NCBI GenBank assembly: GCA_029007415.1
Contig: JAQXHT010000011.1
Coordinates: 1 to 24,907 of the forward strand
Direction of reading: 5' to 3'
Source: a bacterium
GTDB taxonomy: Bacteria > Bacillota_I > Bacilli_A > RF39 > UBA660
DNA length: 24,907 nucleotides
The notes beneath the pieces were generated by a model. That model saw nothing but the letters and a program-made list of their open reading frames with translations. It searched no databases and was not told where the DNA came from. Every line of letters begins with the position of its first letter. Positions within the stretch are counted from its first letter, which is position 1. Positions 13,234 through 22,557 of this stretch are shown here, piece after piece. Position numbers and translations under genes: made by a program.

Positions 13234-14514
13234 TCAATCATTATTATTTGCTAATGCCAAAAAAGCTAAAAACTCAAGAAAACTATTTTCTACATCTAAG
13301 CTCAATATATTCATTATTCTTTTTAGACTCATATTGTAATATGGTTTTACCCTTTCTATCATTCCTAAGCAAAATTTATTTATTATTTCTAAATTCATAA
13401 GTGCGTTTTTATCTAAAGTGTGGTTATTGTCCATATTAAATGTTACATCTAAATGCCAATGTAATTTATTTTCAACACTCCAGTGCTTTCTTATAGCATC
13501 CTTAAATAATTCTACATTTAAATCTATATTGGCTATATAATATCTACTTTCAATACTCTTTTCTTCTTTTCCATTATTTTGGCTAACAATAGTTTTCTTA
13601 ACCATACCTATTGTTTTTAGTCCCTGCCAATTTTTATAATCTTCGTACCATTTTATATTTGTTGTTTGAAAATATTCATAAGTTATTGAACAACCATTTT
13701 TATATTCATTTTCTTTTTTGTACGCTGTATTTATTTTTCCACCTATGATTAAATTTTGTTCATCATCGTCAAAATAATCTATTAAATCTTGGTAAAATAA
13801 AGCATGATTACCTTTTATTGGCACTGCATAGTAAGCTTTTGCTTTGCTAACTGCACTTATGTTATCTTTTTGAGTATTTAATGCATCCCAAGTGATGATG
13901 CAATCTTTTACATTCAATTTCTCTAATATTGTTGCTGTCGTTGGTATTTCATTTGTCTTTTTATCGATTGTTTCTTCAGCAATACACATACGCATATTAT
14001 TAGATTAGACATTTAAGCAATTAAGTGGCGATACAGCATCAACTTTAATTGTTGCTTTTATTTTGCTTCCATTATTTACTCTTCCATCAATATTTAAAAT
14101 ATCCATTTTTGAATACAAGTTAGTTGTTATTGTTTTAAAAAAGTCTTGTACTATTACTTTTAGCTCTTCTTTATCGATTATAGACATAATTCTCTCATAC
14201 GTTTTGGCACTTGGAATACCTCCAGTCATTTTTAAAAATTGTCTAAAAAATTCATATTTCATTACTACAAAATCATGTATTTCTTCCCATGTTTTCATAC
14301 CACATAAGCAAGATATAACAACGCATGTTAAAACATCCCATATTTTATATTTTATCTTTACTTGTTGTCTGGTATCTGTTAATTCTTTCATTGCTTCTTT
14401 TAAATTCTTTAATATTGTTGGAGTTAAATCTTTCCATGCGGATATATCAAACTTATCTTTCAAATATTTCTTTTGTCTTTTATCTAATTTATCAATGTTT
14501 TTTATTGGTTTCAT
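13234..14514 (-). pseudogene. ISAs1-family transposase with one nonsense codon
   Basis: The frame reads through as one protein of 426 codons except for a TAA at 14005-14007 (codon 170). Upstream is the DDE_Tnp_1-associated N-terminal domain and the first catalytic Asp (Asp143, LNIDGR). Downstream, in the same frame, are the second (ITWDALNTQ), PIKGNH, and the third acidic residue in HWSVENKLHWHLDV. The residues around the stop, PLNCLNV-stop-SNNMRMC, suggest a Tyr codon TAT or TAC changed to TAA. This is a point mutation, not a frameshift. The N-terminal product lacks two catalytic residues, so the copy is probably inactive. The N-terminal start has only a weak Shine-Dalgarno. Confidence 0.92.
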
Positions 14515-14592
14515 TTATTATCACTCACAATCACACGTTTAAATGATAACATAACTACTTCGTTTTTTTCATTAATTTTTCTTCGAATAACT

Positions 14593-14646
14593 AGATAATT
14601 ACTAAGAAAAAAGACTATGAAAAATTTTTTTCATGTCTTTGACCTG
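14593..14646 (-). repeat. Right terminal inverted repeat of the IS
   Basis: Partner of 13135-13187. Read on the minus strand it supplies the new last codons and TGA stop of mfd, then forms a hairpin (AAAGACATGA with TCATAGTCTTT, one bulge) followed by TTTTTTCTT, which should terminate the mfd transcript. Confidence 0.9.
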
Positions 14647-17600
14647 AATGTTGATAATAATTCTGTCAAGTAGAAAATAGGATGTTTTTCAAGTTTAATT
14701 GTATCTAATATTATTGTTACTTCATCACTAGTTGATTTGAATCTAAACATTGGGCTAATATTAAATGCTGTTCTAAATAGTACTTCACCATTTTTTAGTT
14801 TTTCTGCTGAAATAGTTACTTCTATTGTGTTTTTTGTTTGATGAACTCTTTTAATATCTAACTTTTTAACTAGCTTTTCAAACCATTCTTCGTACATATA
14901 AATTATTATATCTTCATCAAGTTTTCCAAACCGATCTTCCAATTCTTGCTTAGTTGCTAAAAGTTTTTCTTTACTATCTATACGATTTATAATTCTGTGA
15001 ATTTCTAGTTTTAACTCCTCTTCCTTAACATAATAATCAGATATATGCGTTGAAACAGAAATTAATGGTAATTGTGAGTTTTCTTCCTCTAAAGTTTTTT
15101 CACCTTTTAATTTTTTTGTTTCTTCCTCTAACATTTTTAAGTATAAATCAATACCTACACTGTCAATAAAGCCAGCTTGCTCACTTCCTAATATATCTCC
15201 TGCTCCTCTTATTGATAAATCTCTCGTTGCTATTGCAAAACCACTTCCTAACGAAGTGAAATCCTTTATCACTTTTAATCGTTTAGTAGCAGTTGAAGAT
15301 AGTATTTTTCCTTCTTGATACATTAAGTAGCAGTAAGCAATTTTATTGCTTCTACCTACTCTTCCTCTAATTTGATACAACTGACTTAGTCCAAAATAAT
15401 CTGCATCTAATATAATTAAAGTATTTACATTTGGAATATCTATTCCTGTTTCAATAATTGTAGTACATACTAGCACATCAGCTTCATGATTGATAAATTT
15501 CATCATTTTATCTTCAATTTCATTTTTATCCATTTGACCATGAGCAGATATAACCCTCGCGTCTTTCACTAAATTACTAATTTCAGCTACTTTTTCATTT
15601 ATATTTTTAACATGATTATACAATATAAATACCTGTCCAGAACGAGCTAACTCTTTATTTATTGCCTCTTTAATTAATACTTTATTAGTAGGAAGTACAT
15701 AAGTTTGAACTGGATATCTATTAATTGGTGGAGTTTCAATTAATGACATACTTCTAAGACCTGTTATTGACAATTGAAGAGTTCTTGGAATTGGAGTCGC
15801 TGTTAGTGTAAGTACGTCAATGTTACTTTTATACATTTTAAGTTTTTCTTTTTGCTTAACTCCAAATCTCTGTTCTTCATCAATAACTAATAAACCTAAA
15901 TCCTTAGGCTTAATATCAGCACTCAAAAGTCTATGTGTTCCAATTACTAAATCTATTGTCCCATCTTTTAAAGTTTTTATTATTTTTTCCGTTTCATTTG
16001 GAGAAGTAAATCTATTTAATAATCCTATTTTTATAGGAAATGAAGAAAATCTTTCTAAAGCTGTTTCATAATGTTGATTAGAAAGAATAGTAGTTGGACA
16101 AAGAAACAAGACTTGTTTTTGACTTAAAATTGCCTTAAAGATTGCTCTAAATGCAACCTCTGTTTTACCAAATCCAACATCACCTACTAATAATCTATCC
16201 ATTGGATGTGGACTTTCCATATCTTTTTTAATTTGATTTGTAGCGGTCAACTGATCTTTTGTTGGTTGATAACTAAAACTATCTTCAAATTGCTTTTGTA
16301 ACTCATCATCTTCCAAAAATGCAAATCCTTTTTTATTTTCCCTTTCAGATTGAATTCTTAATAAATCAAGTGCCATATCATGAACTTTTGTCTTTACTCT
16401 ATTTTTTACTTTTTGCCATTGATTTCCACCTAATTTATATATTTTAGGAACTACTCCTTCTTTAGATGAATACTTAAGTAATAAATCAATTTTTTCTACT
16501 GGTATATATAATTTATCTTTATCCTGATATAGTACTTCAACGTAATCTTTCAACTGATTTCTTTGTTTTAATGTTTTCAAACCATTATATATTCCTATAC
16601 CATAGCTTTGATGAACAACATAATCGCCAATTTCTAATTTATTAATATCCGTTATTTTTGTTCCATATTTGAAGTTTGTTTTATACTTTTTTACTAAATT
16701 TCTATTTTGAAATAATTCATTTGCTGTCAAAAAAATATAATTATCATATATAAAGCCACTTTCCATATCTAAAGAAATATAGTTTATGTATGATGATAAA
16801 ATTTTCTCTAATGTAGTAGAGACAGACGGTAATTTAATTTTATTTTTTAAATTTTTTTGCTGATATTCTTTAACCGAAATTATGATTGTTTTTCCATTTG
16901 CTAACTCATCTTTTAAATATTTTTCTATTGCTTCTATATTTTCATAAAATTGTGGTGGATTTTTTGTATTAAATGATACTATTTTTTTATTAAACTCAAT
17001 AGCACTATCTAGTGAAAAATATAATATTGAATTTTCGGTATATTTTTCTTCATATGGAAAAAAATACCTTTTTTGTTTTATTGATTGTTCTTTCATGTAA
17101 TCAAAAACTTCGTTTTTTGTAGTTTCGTATATATTTTGGATTGTATGTGGATCTTTATATATAATAATTGGTTGTTTTAAATAATCTTGAATTGAACTTA
17201 CTTCTATATACTCCTCTAAAGTTTTTGAATGTTTATCTACTTCTATTAACTTATTTGTTAAAAATTCCGTACATGGATAAATCATTATTTTCTTTTTCTG
17301 CTCAAGTGATCGTTGACTATTCTCATCAAATGTTCTTATTGATTCTATAGTATCTCCAAAAAATTCTATTCTTATTGGATGTACTTCTCCCAATGGAAAT
17401 ATATCCACTATAAATCCACGAACTCCAATCTCACCAGTTTTCGTTACTATAGTTTCTCTCTTATATCCTAATAATAATAATTTATTAATTAAATCATCTC
17501 GAGATGTTTCCATATTAACTTCTAAATTTAATATTTTTGAATCATAGTTTTCTTTTGTTGGTAAAAAATGTAAATATCCCATTAAATGTGTAATTATAAT

Positions 17601-17906
17601 TAGTGGCTTATTTAAACTGATTTCTTTTAAAGTTTCCAGTCTGGTGATAAGTAAATCAGGAGAAACAGCAATTGCCTCACTTGTTAAAAAATCATCCATT
17701 GGAAATAAATATACATTTTCTGTATATAAACTTATTTTTTGAAATAATTTATTTGCTTCTAGTAAAGTTGGAGTTACTAATAATATATTTTTACCTTCCT
17801 GCCTTAACATTTTCCATACATACATTGCAAAAAGTTCTTCAGACGTATTGTCTAAAGAAATAGGTTCAATTTTTATCTGTTGTAGTATATTATCTATAAA
17901 GTTCAT
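14631..17906 (-). CDS. mfd: Transcription-repair coupling factor Mfd (C-terminus altered by IS)
   Basis: Mfd removes RNA polymerase stalled at DNA lesions and recruits UvrA. The 1091 residues show, in order: a UvrB-like N-terminal module, the CarD-like RNA-polymerase-interacting domain (GDYVVHQSYGIGIY, about 425-490), the helicase core with Walker A LLVGDVGFGKTEVAF, DEEQRFGV, TATPIPRTLQL and QIRGRVGRSN, and a C-terminal TRCF domain. The ending is unusual: the last codons and stop (FRSKT) come from the IS terminal repeat. Across the duplication the original ending can be rebuilt as LSTLITS with TGA at 13113-13115. Only about four residues changed, so activity is probably kept. The start at 17906 is 6 bp after pth. 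Confidence 0.97.
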   Translation of the reverse strand: MNFIDNILQQIKIEPISLDNTSEELFAMYVWKMLRQEGKNILLVTPTLLEANKLFQKISLYTENVYLFPMDDFLTSEAIAVSPDLLITRLETLKEISLNKPLIIITHLMGYLHFLPTKENYDSKILNLEVNMETSRDDLINKLLLLGYKRETIVTKTGEIGVRGFIVDIFPLGEVHPIRIEFFGDTIESIRTFDENSQRSLEQKKKIMIYPCTEFLTNKLIEVDKHSKTLEEYIEVSSIQDYLKQPIIIYKDPHTIQNIYETTKNEVFDYMKEQSIKQKRYFFPYEEKYTENSILYFSLDSAIEFNKKIVSFNTKNPPQFYENIEAIEKYLKDELANGKTIIISVKEYQQKNLKNKIKLPSVSTTLEKILSSYINYISLDMESGFIYDNYIFLTANELFQNRNLVKKYKTNFKYGTKITDINKLEIGDYVVHQSYGIGIYNGLKTLKQRNQLKDYVEVLYQDKDKLYIPVEKIDLLLKYSSKEGVVPKIYKLGGNQWQKVKNRVKTKVHDMALDLLRIQSERENKKGFAFLEDDELQKQFEDSFSYQPTKDQLTATNQIKKDMESPHPMDRLLVGDVGFGKTEVAFRAIFKAILSQKQVLFLCPTTILSNQHYETALERFSSFPIKIGLLNRFTSPNETEKIIKTLKDGTIDLVIGTHRLLSADIKPKDLGLLVIDEEQRFGVKQKEKLKMYKSNIDVLTLTATPIPRTLQLSITGLRSMSLIETPPINRYPVQTYVLPTNKVLIKEAINKELARSGQVFILYNHVKNINEKVAEISNLVKDARVISAHGQMDKNEIEDKMMKFINHEADVLVCTTIIETGIDIPNVNTLIILDADYFGLSQLYQIRGRVGRSNKIAYCYLMYQEGKILSSTATKRLKVIKDFTSLGSGFAIATRDLSIRGAGDILGSEQAGFIDSVGIDLYLKMLEEETKKLKGEKTLEEENSQLPLISVSTHISDYYVKEEELKLEIHRIINRIDSKEKLLATKQELEDRFGKLDEDIIIYMYEEWFEKLVKKLDIKRVHQTKNTIEVTISAEKLKNGEVLFRTAFNISPMFRFKSTSDEVTIILDTIKLEKHPIFYLTELLSTFRSKT
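14647..14655. repeat. Target-site duplication, right copy
   Basis: AATGTTGAT, identical to 13126-13134. It lies within the last codons of mfd. Confidence 0.9.
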
Positions 17907-17912
17907 AAATTC

Positions 17913-18479
17913 CTACTTTCTGCGATTATATTTATTCATAACTATGTCAAAACTTTTATTAGCATAATCATCTATTATATTATTAACTATAGGTTCCAAT
18001 TCTATCAGTTTTTTTTCTTCTTCTAAACTAAATTTTGAAAGTACAAATGATATTTGGTCCATTGTATTTCTAAGTTCAGAATTTATTCCTATTCTTAATC
18101 GATTATACTTATTAGTTCTTAGATACTCTTCTATATTTTTTAAACCATTATGTCCACCGCTACTTCCCTGGCTACGTAATCTATATGTTCCAAGTGGAAG
18201 AGCTAAATCATCACTAATAATTAATATTTCTTCTGGTTTTATTTTATAATATTTTGAAAACAAAATAACTGATTCTCCAGAAAGATTCATATAGGTTTGA
18301 GGTTTTAAAAATATTATCTTTTCTCCATTTATAGTTTTTTCACAGTATAGCCCTTTAAATTTATTTTTCCAAATAATATTTTGATTTGAAAAATAACTGT
18401 CTATAAAACGAAAACCTATATTATGCCTTGTGTTTTTATATTCATTTCCATAATTTCCCAATCCTACTATTAATTTCAT
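17913..18479 (-). CDS. pth: Peptidyl-tRNA hydrolase
   Basis: Pth frees tRNA from peptidyl-tRNAs that drop off the ribosome. In 188 residues: VGLGNYGNEYKNTRHNIGF with catalytic His19, Asn65 in PQTYMNLSGES, Asp91 in SDDLALPLG and Asn111 in GGHNGL. Length is typical. AGAGG precedes the ATG at 18479, and mfd begins 6 bp after its stop, with the mfd Shine-Dalgarno inside the pth end. In B. subtilis the small sporulation gene fin lies between pth and mfd; it is absent here. Confidence 0.97.
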   Translation of the reverse strand: MKLIVGLGNYGNEYKNTRHNIGFRFIDSYFSNQNIIWKNKFKGLYCEKTINGEKIIFLKPQTYMNLSGESVILFSKYYKIKPEEILIISDDLALPLGTYRLRSQGSSGGHNGLKNIEEYLRTNKYNRLRIGINSELRNTMDQISFVLSKFSLEEEKKLIELEPIVNNIIDDYANKSFDIVMNKYNRRK

Positions 18480-18516
18480 TGTTAACCTCTTTTCAAAATT
18501 ATTTTCCAGGAAATAA

Positions 18517-19332
18517 TTATTTATTTTGATGATATTCTTTATAAATAATAGACTTAGCTACCCCTCGTTCTTTTGCCACTTTTTTCATTGCTTCATTCAA
18601 AGACATATTATCCTGTAAATATAAATTAACATGTTCTTCTATTGGCAAATTTTGGTAATTTTGTTTAATTCCTTCTATTACTAAAACTATTTCCCCTTTT
18701 ATTTCAAATTCATTATTCAAATATTCATTTATGTCTGTTCTTATAACTTCCTCGTATTTTTTAGTCAATTCTCTAACAATTGCTATTTTTCTATTTCCAA
18801 ATATTTCCAACATATTTTTTAAAGTAGTATTTAGTCTTTTTGGTGATTCGTAAAATATCATTGTAAATGTATAATTTTTCAATGTATCTAATTCTTTTAA
18901 TTGTTTACTTCTTTTAGAATTTAAAAATCCATAAAATAAAAATGGTTGAGGTGCTAAAGCTGATAGTGTTAATGCTGGTACAAAGGCAGTTGCTCCAGGT
19001 AAACTTACAATACTGTAGTTTTCTTTTGCTACAGATGCAACTATTTTGTACCCTGGATCACTAATGATTGGCGTTCCTTGATCTGTTACCAGTCCTATGT
19101 TTAATCCTTCATTTAAATATTCGATAACTTTACTACGCATATGTTCCTCGTTATGATCATGACAACTTATCAACTTTTTTTTAATATTAAAATTATTTAA
19201 TAACTTTCCAGTTTCTCTTGTATCTTCGCACAAAAGAATATCTACAAGTTCTAAAATTTTTAGTGACCTTATTGTTATATCATCATAATTGCCTATTGGA
19301 GTTGGTATTAAATATAATTTATTGTTTTTCAC
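18517..19332 (-). CDS. rsmI: 16S rRNA 2'-O-ribose C1402 methyltransferase
   Basis: RsmI methylates the ribose of C1402 in the 16S P-site using SAM (tetrapyrrole-methylase fold). Signature segments are LYLIPTPIGNYDDITIRSLK, CEDTRETGKLL, VTDQGTPIISDPG and SLPGATAFVPALTLS. The frame is open to a GTG at 19344, but a second GTG at 19332 has GTGAGG six nt upstream and gives a start like other RsmI proteins, so it is chosen here (271 residues). The gene overlaps the end of the methyltransferase before it by 14 bp. Gene order trmN6-like, rsmI agrees with B. subtilis yabB-yabC. Confidence 0.95.
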   Translation of the reverse strand: MKNNKLYLIPTPIGNYDDITIRSLKILELVDILLCEDTRETGKLLNNFNIKKKLISCHDHNEEHMRSKVIEYLNEGLNIGLVTDQGTPIISDPGYKIVASVAKENYSIVSLPGATAFVPALTLSALAPQPFLFYGFLNSKRSKQLKELDTLKNYTFTMIFYESPKRLNTTLKNMLEIFGNRKIAIVRELTKKYEEVIRTDINEYLNNEFEIKGEIVLVIEGIKQNYQNLPIEEHVNLYLQDNMSLNEAMKKVAKERGVAKSIIYKEYHQNK

Positions 19333-20026
19333 TTTTTGCCTCACTTTCTAAAAAAATTGGGGATCCTATTTTTAAACCTGATTTTCCATAGTATATTGCA
19401 TCTATTAAAAATAATGATGATGATGAATTTTTATTATAATGAATAAATCTAATTTTCTTAGGTTCTAAATTATATTTTTTTAAAGTTGTCAGTATTTCAA
19501 CAAAACGCTCAGTCCTTTGGATAAAATAAAAGTGACCATTTTGTTTCATTATTTTACTTGCATATAAAGAAATTTCATCAAAATTTATTTCAACTTCATG
19601 ACGAGAAATGGCTTTTGAAATTGATGTACTTATTTTTTCATTTTCATTTATTTTAAAATAAGGAGGATTAGATATCATTATATCAATGCTACTTGGAGAA
19701 AAATATTTTTGACAATTTTGAAACTTATCTTCTATAATTTTTATTTGATTGCCTAAATTATTATTTTGAATATTTAATTTAGCAATTTGAACCAGCTCTT
19801 TTTGTATTTCTATTCCATAAATTTTATTCTTTATTTTTGTACTCAATAATAAAGGAATTAATCCCTGCCCAGTTCCTACATCAAGAATAACTTTGTTTTT
19901 ATTATGTGGTAAATCAACAAAATCAGCTAATAAGATACTATCACTTGTTAACAAAAAAGAAGAAGATAATTGAGTATAATTTATTTTCTTTTTATTATGT
20001 TCAATTGTTTGCGTTTCAGTTTTCAT
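19319..20026 (-). CDS. TrmN6-like (YabB) SAM-dependent methyltransferase
   Basis: A 235-residue class I methyltransferase: SAM motif VILDVGTGQGLIPLLL (about 46-61), the acidic GIEIQKE, and the adenine-N6 motif SNPPYF (about 119-124). It belongs to the YfiC/YabB group, whose E. coli member modifies A37 of tRNA-Val. Substrate here is inferred from family and from synteny (ricT, then yabB, then rsmI). The ATG at 20026 lies 11 bp inside the end of ricT, so translation is probably coupled. Confidence 0.88.
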   Translation of the reverse strand: MKTETQTIEHNKKKINYTQLSSSFLLTSDSILLADFVDLPHNKNKVILDVGTGQGLIPLLLSTKIKNKIYGIEIQKELVQIAKLNIQNNNLGNQIKIIEDKFQNCQKYFSPSSIDIMISNPPYFKINENEKISTSISKAISRHEVEINFDEISLYASKIMKQNGHFYFIQRTERFVEILTTLKKYNLEPKKIRFIHYNKNSSSSLFLIDAIYYGKSGLKIGSPIFLESEAKSEKQ

Positions 20027-20819
20027 TTTTTATTTCAACTACTTCCTTATTTTTTAATTCTATTTTGTATGTATTATTTAATATATTTATTTCCGTGACT
20101 TTTCCTTCCATATTTCCAATTTTTACCATTTTTCCAATATTTGGAAAATTCTTTTTTAGGTTTGTATAATTTTCATCTTCATATTTTAAACAACATAATA
20201 ATCTACCACAAATACCATTAATTTTTGTTGGATTCAAAGCTAAAAATTGATTTTTTGCCATTCCAATAGATACACTGGAAAAATCTGTCAAAAAAGTATT
20301 ACAACATAAAAATAAGCCACATGGTCCTATTCCACCTATTTTCTGTGCTTTATCACGAACTCCTATTTGTCTAAGTTCTATTCTTGTTTTATATTTTTGT
20401 GCTAAAATTTTAGCTAATTCTCTAAAATCAACTCTCGTATCTGCTACATAACTTATAAATAATTGTTTTCTATCAAAGGTATAAAAAGAATCAACAAATC
20501 TCATTTCTAATTTTAATTCATTGGCTTTACTTTGTGAGTAAACCAAAACTTCTGTAGAATCAAAATCGTTTTTTTTCTGTTGATTTAAGTCATCTGTTGT
20601 AGCTATTCTAATAAATTTAGTTTTGGCTTCTAAAATAGCATTAAGTATGTTATGGTCCACCTCGAATTTTATTACTTCTGCTAATCTAAAATTTGATTCT
20701 GTTTCAACAACTATTTTTGTCCCAATTTCTATTTTTTCACCTTTTAATGATTGAAATTTTATTGCAACAATTTCCTTTTTTAAACATGAATTACTATATT
20801 TAATTATTAGAAACTTCAT
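20016..20819 (-). CDS. ricT: RicT/YaaT (PSP1 domain) protein
   Basis: A 267-residue PSP1-domain protein. RicT with RicA and RicF forms an Fe-S-containing complex in B. subtilis that affects RNA processing by RNase Y, and through it sporulation, competence and biofilm formation. Six cysteines in two groups are visible: Cys167, 172, 173 (GPCGLFLCCNTFL) and Cys204, 209, 210 (ICGRLLCC). A strong GGAGG lies inside the end of holB, which it overlaps by 20 bp. The usual following gene yabA is missing. RicA and RicF are not in this window. Confidence 0.93.
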   Translation of the reverse strand: MKFLIIKYSNSCLKKEIVAIKFQSLKGEKIEIGTKIVVETESNFRLAEVIKFEVDHNILNAILEAKTKFIRIATTDDLNQQKKNDFDSTEVLVYSQSKANELKLEMRFVDSFYTFDRKQLFISYVADTRVDFRELAKILAQKYKTRIELRQIGVRDKAQKIGGIGPCGLFLCCNTFLTDFSSVSIGMAKNQFLALNPTKINGICGRLLCCLKYEDENYTNLKKNFPNIGKMVKIGNMEGKVTEINILNNTYKIELKNKEVVEIKNEN

Positions 20820-21678
20820 TTAATACCTCCGTAAATTTAATCAATAAAGCATCAAGCCAAAGTTTAATATTTACATTGTACTGTAAATTGACTAAAAATT
20901 CATCAATGATTCCAATTATTTTTAATAACTGAACATTTGATAAATATAATTTTTCAATATTTATGCTTTGAATTTTAATACTACTATTTTCTAAATAATA
21001 TTGAAATATTTTTGATAAATCTTTTAGGGTTTTAATTGATTGATCTTTTGTCTGAAATAAATTTTCATAATATTTATTAAAATTTAATATAATTGGTGTT
21101 TCTTTTGATACAAAATTATTCACCAATTCTAAGAATATTGAACTATAGTTCTCATTTAAAAAAAATGTCTTTTCCTTTATAAGTGACATAACTATACATC
21201 TAGATAAGATTGTTGGTAAAACTTTGTAACGATGCGTAGATAAAAAAATGGCAATAATATTTTCTTCAGGCTCCTCCAAAAACTTTAAAATCGTATTTGA
21301 GGCACTTATATTCAACATTTCAGCATTATGAACTACGTATATTTGATAGTTATTATAAATAGATTTATTGGAAAATTTTTCCATTAATTGTAATAGCTGT
21401 TCTTTTTTTATTACACCAGATTCCGGATAAATATTTATTAATTCTGGATAATTATTGGTATCTATGAGTTTTATTAATTTATCTTCGGTTAATAAATTGG
21501 TCTCTTCATTTTTTAATAGAATAATTGTTTTGCAAAATTCTTTAATATAGGAATCAATTAATTGTTCTTCATTATTATTTGTCTCAATTAAGTATGCATG
21601 ATGAACTTTTCCTAAATAAAGTGGTGCAATTGCTTGTTCATAAAATAATCGTTGATTTTTTTCTAACCGTTCTAACAT
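20800..21678 (-). CDS. holB: DNA polymerase III delta' subunit
   Basis: A 292-residue clamp-loader delta' subunit. The AAA+ fold is recognised from HHAYLIETN near the N-terminus, IYVVHNAEMLNISASNTIL, KFLEEPEENIIAIFLSTH and LPTILSRCIVM. As is usual for delta', it has no working Walker A; the zinc-binding cysteines seen in B. subtilis HolB are also missing. Start ATG at 21678 lacks a clear Shine-Dalgarno. A 7-bp hairpin (AATAGAA/TTCTATT, 21698-21716) lies just upstream and is not followed by a U tract. The normal neighbours tmk and yaaQ are absent. Confidence 0.9.
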   Translation of the reverse strand: MLERLEKNQRLFYEQAIAPLYLGKVHHAYLIETNNNEEQLIDSYIKEFCKTIILLKNEETNLLTEDKLIKLIDTNNYPELINIYPESGVIKKEQLLQLMEKFSNKSIYNNYQIYVVHNAEMLNISASNTILKFLEEPEENIIAIFLSTHRYKVLPTILSRCIVMSLIKEKTFFLNENYSSIFLELVNNFVSKETPIILNFNKYYENLFQTKDQSIKTLKDLSKIFQYYLENSSIKIQSINIEKLYLSNVQLLKIIGIIDEFLVNLQYNVNIKLWLDALLIKFTEVLNEVSNN

Positions 21679-21736
21679 TTACTAGTCACTATCAAACAAT
21701 AGAATAACTTTCTATTAAATGATTCCTTTCTAAAAA

Positions 21737-21922
21737 TTAAAATAATAATACTTTTAACAAAACAAATACAAAAAGTATTGGAAATCCCAATATTCCGACA
21801 GAACTAATAGTAATTAGATTTATTGGTATTACTAAGTTAAATTTTGTTGCAATTAAGTTATAACCATATAGTATTAAAACACTTAATATAATTCTTTTTA
21901 AAATTACAATTATTATTTTCAT
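21737..21922 (-). CDS. bofA: BofA family inhibitor of sigma-K processing
   Basis: A 61-residue membrane protein. The C-terminal half, VIPINLITISSVGILGFPILFVFVLLKVLLF in the protein, follows the BofA pattern NLxT-x-x-GILGxPG-x-x-x-L-x-x-x-K (here with Ile for the last Gly). BofA holds the intramembrane protease SpoIVFB inactive in the outer forespore membrane until engulfment is checked. Two hydrophobic segments are seen; the protein is shorter at the N-terminus than B. subtilis BofA. AGGTGA precedes the ATG. The order recR-bofA agrees with B. subtilis. Sequence plus position make this call solid despite the size. Confidence 0.85.
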   Translation of the reverse strand: MKIIIVILKRIILSVLILYGYNLIATKFNLVIPINLITISSVGILGFPILFVFVLLKVLLF

Positions 21923-21959
21923 ATTTTCACCTAATAATAATTATGATTTATTTAGTAAT

Positions 21960-22556
21960 TTATGATATTTCTTTTCTGTCTTCTAATGCTTTTGACAATG
22001 TGAGACTATCAATATATTCCATATCTGCACCCATAGGTACTCCACTTGCCAATCTTGTTATTTTTATTTCTGGAGATTCTAATATTTTTTTTATGTATAG
22101 TGATGTTATCTCTCCTTCTATACTTGGTTTTAAAGCTAGAATTATCTCTTTGTATTTTTGTGTTTTTAATCGATCTAATATTTTTTCGATGCCAATATCT
22201 TCCGGATTAATTTCGTCCAAAGGAGAGATTAATCCATTTAAGACATGATACTTGCCCTTGTATATTCCTATTCTTTCAAACAAAAACACAATTTTAGAAT
22301 CCTCTACAACACATAATGATTCATCATCTCTAGTTTTATCTGAACATATTGTACATATTTCTTTATCTGTTAAAGTTTGACAAATAGGACACTTATGTAT
22401 ATTTTGCCTTACATTCTTTATACATTCTTCTAAAGATTCAATTCTATCATTATCAAAATCCAATAGATTAAATGCCATTCTTTCTGCTGTTTTTTCACCA
22501 ATTCCAGGAAATGATTTAAAATTTTCTATCAAACTTTTTAAACTTTCTGGATACAT
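21960..22556 (-). CDS. recR: Recombination mediator RecR
   Basis: A 198-residue RecR, which with RecO (and RecF) loads RecA at gaps. Features in order: a helix-hairpin-helix (SFPGIGEKTAERMAF, 15-29), a Cys4 zinc motif (Cys56, 59, 68, 71), the Toprim domain beginning LCVVEDSK (81-88), and RLASGVPMGADMEYID before the C-terminus. Length is typical. Its ATG is 1 bp after the ybaB stop, without a strong Shine-Dalgarno, which suggests coupling. Confidence 0.97.
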   Translation of the reverse strand: MYPESLKSLIENFKSFPGIGEKTAERMAFNLLDFDNDRIESLEECIKNVRQNIHKCPICQTLTDKEICTICSDKTRDDESLCVVEDSKIVFLFERIGIYKGKYHVLNGLISPLDEINPEDIGIEKILDRLKTQKYKEIILALKPSIEGEITSLYIKKILESPEIKITRLASGVPMGADMEYIDSLTLSKALEDRKEIS

Positions 22557-22557
22557 A

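Larger units (their letters stand above)
13135..14646 (-). mobile_element. ISAs1-family insertion sequence in the 3' end of mfd
   Basis: A 1512-bp element bounded by long imperfect terminal inverted repeats that begin CAGGTCAAAGACATGA at both ends, with a 9-bp direct repeat outside. It carries one transposase gene on the minus strand, broken by an in-frame stop. Both ends contain a hairpin (AAAGAC-ATGA with TCAT-A-GTCTTT) followed by TTTTTTCTT reading inward, which would stop outside transcription from entering. The insertion point is four codons before the original mfd stop. Boundaries are fixed by the duplication to within a base or two. Confidence 0.93.

Noticed and set aside
14063..14542. 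159-codon plus-strand frame opposite the transposase
   Set aside because: A shadow of the transposase gene; hydrophobic composition follows from reading AT-rich codons in reverse.
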